From assembly GCA_964396245.1 (NCBI GenBank), contig CAYNEO010000065.1:1-19040 (forward strand): DNA of 19,040 bases, given 5' to 3'. A program made the translations under genes and the position numbers. Below, piece by piece: positions 1 to 7,364 of the stretch (its first letter is position 1; every line of letters begins with the position of its first letter). Below the pieces are notes generated by a model that saw only the letters and a list, made by a program, of their open reading frames with translations, made no database searches and was not told the DNA's origin. The DNA is from CAYNEO01 sp964396245 (GTDB lineage Bacteria > Zixibacteria > MSB-5A5 > GN15 > FEB-12).

Positions 1-1
1 C

Positions 2-985
2 CTACTGCGCCATAATCTTGTCGATGACTTTCGGGTCGTTTGGTAGCTGGTCGGCCTTGACCAGGCGTGGAATCAATGTCCGCCAGGAATCATCGACCTC
101 GAAAATTTCCTTGAACACCGGTAGGGCCTTATCGACCTCACCGATTGTCACCAGCGTCACCGCGTACCAGTATTTGATTTCGAGATTGTCAGGGGCGAGT
201 TTGAAGGCGTTTTCGTATGCTGTCTGTGCTGCGGCCTGATCTCCGGCGGCGAGGTACTCATCACCTTGATTCATGAAGTTATAGGCGCGGGTGATTTCCA
301 GCAAACGGCGGAGTTCTTTCAGTGGTTCCGGGGAGTCATCCACACGAATATCGACTATCCTGTCATTCCACGGTTTGCCGGTCGGTTCGGCGCGAACAAC
401 CACCATCGCAGCGGACTGTTTGCCCCGTATGTCGCCGCCCTCCGCCTGAGCCGCCTCCAGTGCAGCCATCATGCGGTCGGCCAGGTCGCCTTCGGCTGTC
501 TCATACGCTTTCGCCATGGCATCCCAGACGGTGTTGTTTCGCATCAGATTGGCCTGAACCGAATAATGCACGCCGGCATGGTCGCCCGCCTCGGCAATAC
601 AGTTGGCGCCGGTGTGAACCGCTACGGTATTCTTGTCAATGATTGCCACCTGACGGACATCGCTGTGCGGATCGCTTTTTAGCAGACCTTCCAACGCTTC
701 CTGCGGACTTTTCCCGACCTTGAGCATCTCGAGCCCCAGATAACCGTAAGAGAAGTCAGCCAGTGACTGAGTGGCGATAGCACCTACTCCCGGCTCAAGC
801 CAGATAACATCGGCGACTTTAAACCAGTGACTCTGAACGGCCGCGCCGAATTCGCCGGTGACGGTATCATAGGCGACTATGGAATAGGTGTTGACCGGAT
901 GAATCGGTTCAAACTCCGGCCTCTCGCCGGCCAGGCAGGCGGTGGCCAGGAGCAAAAGCAACACGATAGTGAGGATGCTTTTCAT
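2..985 (-). CDS. Exported DUF1028 family protein with C-terminal TPR repeats
   Basis: The 327-residue product begins with a hydrophobic export signal (residues 1-19; MKSILTI then a Leu-rich core). Whether it is cut as a lipoprotein at Cys17 or by signal peptidase I near Ala19 is unclear, because ATAC is a poor lipobox. Residues about 31-230 match the DUF1028 family: TYSIVAYD at the start, GVGAIATQ in the middle, GGDIRGKQSAA and the VDLRVDD-like block (VDIRVDD) near the end. DUF1028 proteins are thought to have an Ntn-hydrolase-like fold, but their substrate is not established. Residues about 235-301 form two TPR-like helical pairs (GDEYLAAGDQAAAQTAYENA, then AVTLVTIGEVDKAL), an extension beyond the basic domain. 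The ATG has a good GGGAG ribosome site at 992-996, six bases upstream. The stop lies at the window edge but is present. It probably acts in the periplasm or cell envelope. Family assignment is firm; function is unknown. Confidence 0.88.
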   Translation of the reverse strand: MKSILTIVLLLLLATACLAGERPEFEPIHPVNTYSIVAYDTVTGEFGAAVQSHWFKVADVIWLEPGVGAIATQSLADFSYGYLGLEMLKVGKSPQEALEGLLKSDPHSDVRQVAIIDKNTVAVHTGANCIAEAGDHAGVHYSVQANLMRNNTVWDAMAKAYETAEGDLADRMMAALEAAQAEGGDIRGKQSAAMVVVRAEPTGKPWNDRIVDIRVDDSPEPLKELRRLLEITRAYNFMNQGDEYLAAGDQAAAQTAYENAFKLAPDNLEIKYWYAVTLVTIGEVDKALPVFKEIFEVDDSWRTLIPRLVKADQLPNDPKVIDKIMAQ

Positions 986-1030
986 GGATATCTCCCTTCG
1001 AGTATGTTTGTAGATGCAGTACGCAACGAT

Positions 1031-1144
1031 CTGTCAGGACCACAAGGGTCCCGACCTACAAACTTTTTGACCGTCATGCTGAGCGCAGTCGAAGCAGGAC
1101 AAGCGCCAGACCCTCGATTCAAACGCAGGTTAGGACGCTTGTCC
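1031..1144. repeat. Mosaic of three short intergenic repeat units
   Basis: Three units sit nearly end to end. At 1033-1055 a hairpin has arms GGACC (1037-1041) and GGTCC (1047-1051) around ACAAG; read on the minus strand it extends to nine pairs, GTCGGGACC with GGTCCTGAC, with one G-U pair. At 1073-1096 lies GTCATGCTGAGCGCAGTCGA followed by AGCA, which resembles a short consensus often seen between genes in environmental bacterial genomes. At 1097-1144 a perfect 9-bp inverted repeat, GGACAAGCG with CGCTTGTCC, encloses 30 bases. They look like miniature palindromic repeats. Their multi-copy nature cannot be tested here, since each occurs once in the window. Confidence 0.55.
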
Positions 1145-1225
1145 GCCTGACACCTGCAGTCCGTACAGCGACACGCGCTTCTTAGCATCAAGTTGAACTG
1201 CGAAATCGCACCCCGAGAATTTCAT

Positions 1226-1254
1226 TTGATTAAAAGAAAGCACGCCAATATCTT
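1226..1254 (+). promoter_or_regulatory. Putative sigma-70 promoter for the first ECF sigma operon
   Basis: TTGATT at 1226-1231 and TATCTT at 1249-1254 are separated by exactly 17 bases, each matching four of six consensus positions. They lie in a local AT-rich stretch upstream of the sigma gene, predicting a leader of about 60 bases. No other pair in the gap looked better, but this is pattern matching by eye. Confidence 0.4.
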
Positions 1255-1317
1255 AAACGAAACAAATTTCTTCGGTTTTCGTCGAATTAGCTTGAATATT
1301 TTGGGCACGGGCTGGTA

Positions 1318-1893
1318 ATGACAGGAAAGAACGGTGCAACCTCGATGGATACGGACGCTGGAATTGTCATGGATATCAAGGCCGGTAACAAAATGGCCCT
1401 CGCCCGACTCGTGGCGAAACACAAGCGAATGGCCTATGCTATGGCGCTCGGGCTGGTCGGGAACAAAGACGACGCCTATGATATCTCCCAGGAAGCGTTT
1501 CTTCGGGTCTACCAGTCGGCCGGGACATTCGACGAAAAGCAGCCGTTTCTCCCCTGGTTCTATACGATCATCAGCAACCTGTGCAAGACCTGGTTGAAAA
1601 GGCGGACCAGACGGGACAAACCGATGCTGGATGTCGACGATGTGTCATATCTTCTGGTCGACGGCTCCAATCCGGAGGCTGAGATGATTAAGTCGGAGAC
1701 GATAAGCCGGTTGCGCCGGGCATTGATGCAACTCCCGTTCGATGATCGGGAGATAATTACATTGCAACATTTCCGGGGCATGTCGTATGACGAAATCGCC
1801 GCGTTGCTGGGGATACCGCGCGGGACAGTAATGTCACGGCTGTATTACGCCCGGAAAAAACTGGCCAAACTGATGAGGGATAGTGATGGATAA
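1318..1893 (+). CDS. ECF-type RNA polymerase sigma factor (module 1)
   Basis: A 191-residue sigma-70 family protein of the ECF group, which steers RNA polymerase to promoters of an envelope or stress regulon. Region 2 spans about residues 20-90, with the core-binding motif DAYDISQEAFLRVY. Region 4 spans about 130-185, with the helix-turn-helix YDEIAALLGIPRGTVMSRL. An acidic linker (DVDDVSYLLVDG) joins them and there is no region 3, as expected for ECF factors. The start is uncertain: the ATG at 1318 has no clear ribosome site, and the ATGs at 1345 and 1369 would also keep all of region 2. It overlaps the next gene by a few bases, a typical sigma/anti-sigma coupling. Which ECF group it belongs to cannot be told by eye. 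Confidence 0.93.
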   Translation: MTGKNGATSMDTDAGIVMDIKAGNKMALARLVAKHKRMAYAMALGLVGNKDDAYDISQEAFLRVYQSAGTFDEKQPFLPWFYTIISNLCKTWLKRRTRRDKPMLDVDDVSYLLVDGSNPEAEMIKSETISRLRRALMQLPFDDREIITLQHFRGMSYDEIAALLGIPRGTVMSRLYYARKKLAKLMRDSDG

Positions 1894-2329
1894 GCACCTT
1901 CGTGAATTGCTGGCGGGGTACGTCGACGGAGAGCTGTCCGACGAGCAGAGGCGGGCATTCGAGAAGGAGCTGGCCAATAATGCCGAGTTACGCGCTGAAC
2001 TCGAGGAGTTTCGCAGGTTAAAAGAGGTGACCGGTATGGTGACATATGCTGATCTCCCGGAAGCAGTCTGGGAGAATTATTGGGGCTCGTTGTATCGAAA
2101 ACTCGAACGTGGTGTCGGATGGATCTTTCTGTCAATCGGGGCCATAATCTTACTGGGATTTGGCTTGTTTACGGCGCTGTATAACCTCTATATTGACCCC
2201 ACTGCGCCCCTGTGGCTGAAAATAGGCCTCAGCGCACTGGGGCTCGGAGTAATTGTACTCGTGGTGTCGTTTATCAGAGAGCGCTTGTTCGCCTACAGAC
2301 GTGAGCGCTATCGGGAGGTTACGCGGTGA
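1886..2329 (+). CDS. Minimal two-helix membrane anti-sigma factor (module 1)
   Basis: About 147 residues. The first 45 or so form a cytoplasmic helical anti-sigma domain (LAGYVDGELSDEQRRAFEKE, then ELRAELEEF), with the family's Tyr-x-Asp-Gly-x-Leu signature but none of the His and Cys residues of zinc-binding zf-HC2 members. Two membrane helices follow at about residues 79-100 and 111-130, joined by a loop of roughly ten residues (YIDPTAPLW), and the protein ends in a basic cytoplasmic tail. It should hold the upstream sigma factor at the membrane until a signal arrives. I prefer ATG 1886, five bases after AGGGA, over GTG 1883. The gene overlaps the sigma gene by 8 bases and the next gene by 4. 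There is essentially no periplasmic sensor domain, which is unusual. Confidence 0.82.
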   Translation: MDKHLRELLAGYVDGELSDEQRRAFEKELANNAELRAELEEFRRLKEVTGMVTYADLPEAVWENYWGSLYRKLERGVGWIFLSIGAIILLGFGLFTALYNLYIDPTAPLWLKIGLSALGLGVIVLVVSFIRERLFAYRRERYREVTR

Positions 2330-2649
2330 TTATTGTAACCAGTGAAGACATAGCCCATAAACGGATAGTCAAGACCCTCGGGTTGGTGCGCGGCAACACC
2401 ATTCGCGCCCGCCACCTGGGACATGATATCGCCGCAGTCCTGAAATCAATGATCGGCGGAGAAATATCCGACTATACCAAGATGATGGCGGAAGCCCGCG
2501 AGCAGGCAATCGACCGCATGATCGAGGAAGCCAAAGGTCTCGGGGCGAATGCTATCGTGCAGATCCGCTTCTCGACCTCCTCGATGCTTCAGGGCGCCTC
2601 CGAATTTCTCGTCTACGGCACTGCCGTGGTCGTGGAAAATGATGACTAG
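2326..2649 (+). CDS. YbjQ/UPF0145 family protein
   Basis: This 107-residue protein covers the whole YbjQ (UPF0145, also called DUF74) domain, a small beta-rich protein that forms ring-like oligomers and has no settled biochemical role. The signature is visible throughout: VRGNTIRARHLGHDI near the N-terminus, the helix with AREQAIDRMIEEAKGLGANA, and the C-terminal strand FLVYGTAVVVE. The start is GTG at 2326, overlapping the preceding TGA as GTGA, with a strong GGGAGG ribosome site at 2313-2318. This strict overlap makes it the third gene of the sigma/anti-sigma operon, hinting that it works with or is controlled by that switch. The partner role is inference. Confidence 0.92.
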   Translation: MIIVTSEDIAHKRIVKTLGLVRGNTIRARHLGHDIAAVLKSMIGGEISDYTKMMAEAREQAIDRMIEEAKGLGANAIVQIRFSTSSMLQGASEFLVYGTAVVVENDD

Positions 2650-2704
2650 CTGGTGCAGCTCTTTGTCTCGGCGCCCGCACGAACATTTATACAAGGGGTG
2701 ATAT

Positions 2705-3049
2705 ATGACGGATCAAACGCCGGATCGTAAGATACAGCAGGAAGTGCTCGACGAAGAAAAGGCGCGATGGATACAGGTCTCGCACGATGAGCTTCTCGAC
2801 GAATGCCCTCCCTGGGAGGGACCTCTCCGTTACCAGGTCGAACGCGAGGGAGTCGAACTGATCGTTCAGATGGGACTGATCGAACAGGAGGACAACTATG
2901 TTGTTGCCAACCTGGTCGTTTATGACCCCAAATGGCGTGGTGGCCGTCCGTCGCTCGGTGCTATCGACCGTGACCCGGGAGTCATTGCCTCGTGGAAGGT
3001 ATTCGAGGATGGGCATGTGGAAGAAGATAAGCCGCCCGAGAACCAATAG
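2705..3049 (+). CDS. Conserved-looking hypothetical protein, 114 residues
   Basis: I do not recognise this family. The protein is soluble, very acidic, without Cys, signal peptide or membrane helix. It begins with a charged helix (residues about 9-30, QQEVLDEEKARWIQVS), has a Pro/Trp turn (PPWEGPLRYQ), then alternating strands (ELIVQMGL, NYVVANLVVYD), a GGRPSLGAIDRD loop and an acidic tail (EEDKPPENQ). The reading frame is credible because ATG 2705 has AGGGG at 2694-2698, six bases upstream, and no other frame competes. It lies 55 bases after the YbjQ gene in the same direction and may share its transcript. Confidence 0.7.
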   Translation: MTDQTPDRKIQQEVLDEEKARWIQVSHDELLDECPPWEGPLRYQVEREGVELIVQMGLIEQEDNYVVANLVVYDPKWRGGRPSLGAIDRDPGVIASWKVFEDGHVEEDKPPENQ

Positions 3050-3095
3050 ACTCAGACACCGCCACTTGCCTTCTGCAACCGGGAGACTTTGAGAC

Positions 3096-3120
3096 ACAGC
3101 CGTAAGGTGACTGCGGCTGT
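3096..3120 (+). terminator. Possible hairpin terminator after the orphan gene
   Basis: A perfect 7-bp stem, ACAGCCG (3096-3102) with CGGCTGT (3114-3120), encloses an 11-base loop and is followed by CCTTCCTTCTT. The T run is interrupted, so termination may be weak. It separates the orphan 114-residue gene from the LTA-synthase-like gene. Confidence 0.4.
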
Positions 3121-3163
3121 CCTTCCTTCTTGACTTCCTGATGAGTCTCCCTTTATTCCCGTC

Positions 3164-5185
3164 ATGACCGACCACAACAGCAAGCACAGCACGAGCGTGA
3201 CAGCGCTGATGCCATCCCGCCCTTTCGTATTTCTTTTCTTCGTGCTCGTTTCCGGCCTGTTCTTCTTCGCAGTACTGAGGCTGATATTTCTGTCGAGCTA
3301 TACCGATCGCGTGGCCGGGGTGCCGGCGCTGACTGTCCTTGAGTCATTTGGTGTCGGGGTGCGGTTTGATCTCATTGTCATCCTGTTCATATTTCTTCCC
3401 CTGATATTAATTCTTCCGTGGTTGGCCATGAAATACAAGGCTGTCCGGACTGCTGTGACCGCGTATTTGAGTCTGCTGTTTGCCGCCTCGTTTCTCGGCA
3501 TGCTGGCGGATATTTCGTTCTACAAGGTGTTCGACAGCCGGCTGAATTTCCAGGCCATTGAATATCTCAGCGGCGGCCGAACAACCTGGCATCTGATCCT
3601 GAACGAGCCGAAATTCTACCTGATGCTGGTTATCTGGTTGATCATCAGCGTTGCATTTGCGCTGTCGGTGGTTTTGATAATCCGTCGGACCAGGCGATTG
3701 CCGCACCACAGGTCCTGGGCGGTACAGGGCGGGTGGTTCGTTATTGCCCTGGCGCTGGCTTTTCTCGGCATACGGGGACGTGTGAAATTGTCACCAATCG
3801 ACTGGGGCGCCGCTTATATCAGTCAAAACCAGTTTGTGAATCAACTTGGGCTGAATGGTATCTACACTTTCGGGCGAGCCTTCATGGAAGAAGGTCACGA
3901 CCCCCGGCTGGTGTATCTTCCTGAATCAGAGCGATTCTCATTCGTGCCGTTTGCCGATGCACTGGATACGGTGCAGTCGATGATTGGTCTGCCCGGTGAC
4001 CGCTGGGTCGACCCGGAACATAATCTGAAGCGCAACAGCTCACAGCCGGATGCCTCCTTCGGCTTCAATCCGAATGTTGTCGTCGTGATGATGGAAAGTT
4101 TCTCCGGTCGCAATGTCGGGGCACTCGGTTCCACTTTTGGCCTGACGCCGGAATTCGACAGCCTTGCCTCGCACGGCATTCTCTTTACCGATTTTTACGG
4201 CTGCGGCACCCGGACGAATTTCGGACTCGCGGCAACTTTGTGTTCATATCCTTCGCTGCCCGGCCGGTCGGTGATGTCACGCTACAATGTGTTGCATCCG
4301 TTCAGGTGTCTCGCAGAGATTCTTCACGATCGCGGCTACTACAACGTGTACGCGTACGGCGGTGATCTGGGGTTTGACAACATGGAAGGGTTTTTCCGGG
4401 AGGAAGGCTACGACAGATTTTGCGGCGATGATTATTTCGGGCTCGAGAATGTATACGCCAAGTGGGGAATACCCGACGAGATCGTTTTCGACAAGGTAAT
4501 CGAACTTACTGACTCGCTCCCCCGCCCGTTTCAACTGACTATCATGACACTGTCAAATCATGAGCCGTTTGACCTGCCGGACTCCTCGGTGCAGGTCTAT
4601 TTCGATGATGATGAAGACTCCAACCTGTTGAATTCGATGCGGTATGCTGATTTTGCGCTGGGACGATTCATCGATTCCGTCTCACAACTGCCGCTTTTTG
4701 ACAGCACGATCTTCGTCTTTGTCTCGGACCACGCACATTGGGGACGAGCGGAATTAACCGCCGACCCGGTGAATTTCAACATTCCTCTATTGTTTTATTC
4801 GCCGGCTCTGCTTGGAACTCATGCAAGACGCATGCATGTGACCGGATCACAAGTAGACGTCCTCCCCACGCTCATGAGCCTGCTTGGCGGCGACTACGAA
4901 CAGGAGAGCTGGGGACGGAACCTGTTCGCGATACCGGAAAATGATAGCGGTTTCGCTATCATCAGTGTCCGCAATTGGCTTGAGTATATCGAGGGCGATC
5001 ACTTCTTTTCACAGGATGTCGCCAGGCCGGGGCAACTCATGAAAATGACCGGTTGGGGTCGGGCGGCGGAGTACACTGTGGTCGAGGATTCGGTCATGCT
5101 GGATCGTTTTCGTCGCCGGTTGCACCGGTACACTCAGATCGCCGACCAGTTATCGACCCCGGGGGCGGTGGCCAAATCGAAGTAA
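3164..5185 (+). CDS. LTA synthase-like membrane phosphoglycerol/phosphoethanolamine transferase (sulfatase fold)
   Basis: A 673-residue protein with the LtaS/phosphoglycerol transferase layout: five membrane helices (about residues 20-44, 68-87, 97-116, 152-174, 190-203), then a large extracytoplasmic sulfatase-fold domain. Metal and catalytic residues of the family are in place: Glu311 in MMESFSG, the probable nucleophile Thr351 in GCGTRTNFG, His466 in SNHEPF, and Asp522-His523 in VSDHAHWG. Family members move a phosphoglycerol or phosphoethanolamine head group from a phospholipid to a glycan or lipid acceptor outside the membrane. In a Gram-negative cell the acceptor would more likely be a periplasmic glucan or outer lipid than lipoteichoic acid; the substrate cannot be read from sequence. 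The ATG lacks an obvious ribosome site; the next in-frame ATG (residue 16) would leave the domains intact. Confidence 0.9.
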   Translation: MTDHNSKHSTSVTALMPSRPFVFLFFVLVSGLFFFAVLRLIFLSSYTDRVAGVPALTVLESFGVGVRFDLIVILFIFLPLILILPWLAMKYKAVRTAVTAYLSLLFAASFLGMLADISFYKVFDSRLNFQAIEYLSGGRTTWHLILNEPKFYLMLVIWLIISVAFALSVVLIIRRTRRLPHHRSWAVQGGWFVIALALAFLGIRGRVKLSPIDWGAAYISQNQFVNQLGLNGIYTFGRAFMEEGHDPRLVYLPESERFSFVPFADALDTVQSMIGLPGDRWVDPEHNLKRNSSQPDASFGFNPNVVVVMMESFSGRNVGALGSTFGLTPEFDSLASHGILFTDFYGCGTRTNFGLAATLCSYPSLPGRSVMSRYNVLHPFRCLAEILHDRGYYNVYAYGGDLGFDNMEGFFREEGYDRFCGDDYFGLENVYAKWGIPDEIVFDKVIELTDSLPRPFQLTIMTLSNHEPFDLPDSSVQVYFDDDEDSNLLNSMRYADFALGRFIDSVSQLPLFDSTIFVFVSDHAHWGRAELTADPVNFNIPLLFYSPALLGTHARRMHVTGSQVDVLPTLMSLLGGDYEQESWGRNLFAIPENDSGFAIISVRNWLEYIEGDHFFSQDVARPGQLMKMTGWGRAAEYTVVEDSVMLDRFRRRLHRYTQIADQLSTPGAVAKSK

Positions 5186-5206
5186 GTCAAATCTGGAACA
5201 CCATCT

Positions 5207-5761
5207 ATGGTATTCGAGACCGAACGATTAATTGTCAGAAAAGCTCGGCCGGACACACAGGATATTGAGTTCTTCTTCGCAATCTGGACAAATCCGAAAG
5301 TCATGACGATGGTGGGCTTTCCGCAGGGCTTGAGAATTACGAGGGGTCAAATCGCGAAGCAGATTTCCAGCCAGAGCAATTCTGTGATGGACGACAAACT
5401 GGTGGTTGAACTAAAGGACAGCGGTGATTTGATCGGCGAGTGCAAACTGGGAACGCCGGATGATTCAGGCGTGAGCGAGACCGACATCAAACTGCTGCCC
5501 CGGTACTGGGGGAAAGGGTACGGCACGGAGATCAAGCGCGGGTTGGTGAATTGGCTCTTTTCGAATACCGACTGCAAGATAGTCCGGGCAACGCCCAACC
5601 GGAAGAACATTGCATCGCAGATAATGCAGGAAGCGGTCGGCGGCAGACGAGTCGGTGAAGGCGTTTTCGAGTTTCCGCAATCGATGCGGGATTACACCGT
5701 CGATGTTCCTTACTACATGTATGAAATCAGCCGGGACACGTGGGAACGGAGAAAACAGTGA
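5207..5761 (+). CDS. GNAT family N-acetyltransferase (RimJ/RimL-like)
   Basis: The 184-residue protein matches the Acetyltransf_3 branch of the GNAT superfamily, which transfers acetyl from acetyl-CoA to an amine. It opens with the typical ETERLIVRKARPDTQD strand-helix. The acetyl-CoA pyrophosphate loop is at residues 99-106 (RYWGKGYG), followed by the helix TEIKRGLVNWLF. The later NRKNIASQIMQEAVGGRRVG block corresponds to the usual Asn-x-x-S region and the beta-bulge 'GF' segment. Relatives modify ribosomal protein N-termini, antibiotics or small metabolites; the substrate here is unknown. It starts 21 bases after the LTA-synthase-like gene and may be co-transcribed. The ribosome site is weak. 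Confidence 0.9.
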   Translation: MVFETERLIVRKARPDTQDIEFFFAIWTNPKVMTMVGFPQGLRITRGQIAKQISSQSNSVMDDKLVVELKDSGDLIGECKLGTPDDSGVSETDIKLLPRYWGKGYGTEIKRGLVNWLFSNTDCKIVRATPNRKNIASQIMQEAVGGRRVGEGVFEFPQSMRDYTVDVPYYMYEISRDTWERRKQ

Positions 5762-5769
5762 TACAACCG

Positions 5770-5800
5770 GTCTTGCCGGAGCAAAACAATCCGGCAAGAC
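5770..5800. terminator. Bidirectional hairpin between converging genes
   Basis: GTCTTGCCGGA (5770-5780) pairs perfectly with TCCGGCAAGAC (5790-5800) around a 9-base loop. It fills the 42-base gap between the acetyltransferase stop and the hutH stop (5804). There is no long T tract on either side, so it may act as a weak intrinsic terminator or as a 3-prime stability hairpin for both transcripts. Confidence 0.6.
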
Positions 5801-5803
5801 ATC

Positions 5804-7327
5804 TTATCCAAGACTTCCTACGAGCTTCTCAACCTCTTCGAGAATCTCGCACGACCGGACGACTGCCTTCATTGTCGTATGGTCGGGATAAAGCGGCCGG
5901 TCCTCATCGAGAAACTCAACATGGCGTCGAACAATCTCTTTCGCCTTCTGCACGCCCGTACCGAATTTATAATCACGGAAATCGAGCGCCTGCGCCGCGG
6001 CCATGAATTCGATGCCGAGCACGCCGCAGGCATTGTCGAGAATCTGCTCGTTCTTGTTGGCCGTGTTCATCCCCATCGATACGAAATCCTCCTGATCCGC
6101 TGCCGCGGGGATGGATTGTATCGAAGCCGGCATCGAGAGAATTCGCTGCTCGACAATGAGGCTGTCGGCGGTGTACTGGCTGAGCATCAGTCCCGAATAC
6201 ATTCCGGCCCCTTTGGTAAGGAACGGCGGCAAACCGACACTCAAGGCCGGGTTATTGAGACGGTTCATGCGACGCTCCGACATCACGCTGACCATACAGA
6301 CAGCCACACCGGCCATGTCCATCGGGAGCGAGACCGGTGTCCCCTGAAAATTCGCCCCTGATATCTGCAGGTTTTCATCCGGGAAAAAGACTGGATTGTC
6401 GCCGACGCCGTTCAGTTCGATTTCTACCTGCGAACGGGCATACGCGAGCGCATCGTGCGCGGCGCCTATCACTTGCGGCGTGGAACGCATCGAGTAGGCA
6501 TCCTGAACCTTGCACGGGATGCGACCTTCGGCGAGGTCTCCCCCGGCCACGAGCTTACGGATAGCCTCGGCGCTCCGAACGGCGCCCTTGAACCCGCGAA
6601 CCTCGTGCAGCCTGGCGCTGTATGGCTTCATATTGGCCTTGAGTGCTTCAAGAGACATGGCGCAGGCAATCTCGGCCTGTTTGAGCCAGCGGTTGGCGTC
6701 GTGCAGGAAAATCGCACCCATCGATGTCAGTAGATTCGAGCCGTTGATCACCGCAAGACCGTCGCGGGCTTTGAGCCCCGGAACAGGAATGCCGGCGCGG
6801 TCGAGCGCCTCCTTCCCCGGTAACAGCTCACCCTTGTAGTACGCCTTGCCCTCACCCATCATCAGCAATGCTATCTGGGCCATCGGCGCCAGATCACCAC
6901 ACGCACCGACCGATCCTTTCCGGCACACATAGGGCGTCACACCTTTGTTGAGCATGTCGATCAAGGTTTGAGTGACCTCCAGCCGAACTCCGGAATTACC
7001 GTGAGCGTGGACATTTATCCTCGCCGCCATGGCCGCGCGGACAGGTTCAACCGGTAACGGATCCCCTATCCCGGCCGCATGGTTGTAGATGAGGTATTTC
7101 TGGAACTGCTTCACCTGATCGTCGGTCAGGACTACTTCCGAAAACTCCCCGATACCGGTGTTGACGCCGTACATGATTTCCCGCGCTTCGATCTTCTTTT
7201 CGAGCATGGCGCGGCAGGCCTGTATGCGTGTGACCGCCTCCGGGTGCAATTGAACCGGATGATTATGCCTTGCTACGGCAACCAGATTTTCGATGGTCAG
7301 GCCCGAACCATCCAATACGATAGTCAT
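5804..7327 (-). CDS. hutH: Histidine ammonia-lyase (MIO family) with Cys at the MIO serine position
   Basis: The 507-residue product fits histidine ammonia-lyase, which converts L-histidine to urocanate and ammonia in the cytoplasm. Active-site residues align with Pseudomonas putida numbering: Tyr53 (YGVNTGIG), His83 (YNHAAGIGDP), Asn195 (VINGSN), a Tyr278/Arg281 pair (DAYSMRSTPQV), a downstream SERR and Glu413 (DQEDFVSM). His83 favours histidine over phenylalanine or tyrosine. The MIO prosthetic group normally forms from Ala-Ser-Gly. Here residues 142-144 are Ala-Cys-Gly, with a TGT codon at 6899-6901. Some neighbouring motifs also differ from classical HutH (NGSN for the usual NGTQ, NFQGTP for NFH). 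The ribosome site GGAG lies about eight bases before the ATG. No hutU, hutI or hutG is nearby, so this is an isolated copy. Another aromatic or histidine-like substrate remains possible. Confidence 0.9.
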   Translation of the reverse strand: MTIVLDGSGLTIENLVAVARHNHPVQLHPEAVTRIQACRAMLEKKIEAREIMYGVNTGIGEFSEVVLTDDQVKQFQKYLIYNHAAGIGDPLPVEPVRAAMAARINVHAHGNSGVRLEVTQTLIDMLNKGVTPYVCRKGSVGACGDLAPMAQIALLMMGEGKAYYKGELLPGKEALDRAGIPVPGLKARDGLAVINGSNLLTSMGAIFLHDANRWLKQAEIACAMSLEALKANMKPYSARLHEVRGFKGAVRSAEAIRKLVAGGDLAEGRIPCKVQDAYSMRSTPQVIGAAHDALAYARSQVEIELNGVGDNPVFFPDENLQISGANFQGTPVSLPMDMAGVAVCMVSVMSERRMNRLNNPALSVGLPPFLTKGAGMYSGLMLSQYTADSLIVEQRILSMPASIQSIPAAADQEDFVSMGMNTANKNEQILDNACGVLGIEFMAAAQALDFRDYKFGTGVQKAKEIVRRHVEFLDEDRPLYPDHTTMKAVVRSCEILEEVEKLVGSLG

Positions 7328-7364
7328 ATTTCTACTCCATCAGACTGCATATTTGTGATTGATA

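Larger units (their letters stand above)
986..1317. other. Gene-free gap with mosaic repeats and a promoter-like AT island
   Basis: I see no convincing gene in these 332 bases. The left two thirds hold short palindromic units (see the repeat entry). The right third (about 1200-1310) becomes AT-rich and contains a plausible promoter for the sigma factor gene. Open frames here on both strands have no family resemblance and no ribosome site. Confidence 0.6.

Noticed and set aside
1031..1144. A CRISPR array or tRNA-like element
   Set aside because: The units differ from each other, are not regularly spaced and show no repeat-spacer pattern or cloverleaf.
5879..6361. Long plus-strand open frames opposite hutH (for example 160 codons)
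   Set aside because: They are shadows of a highly conserved enzyme gene on the other strand; GC-rich codon use keeps antisense frames open.
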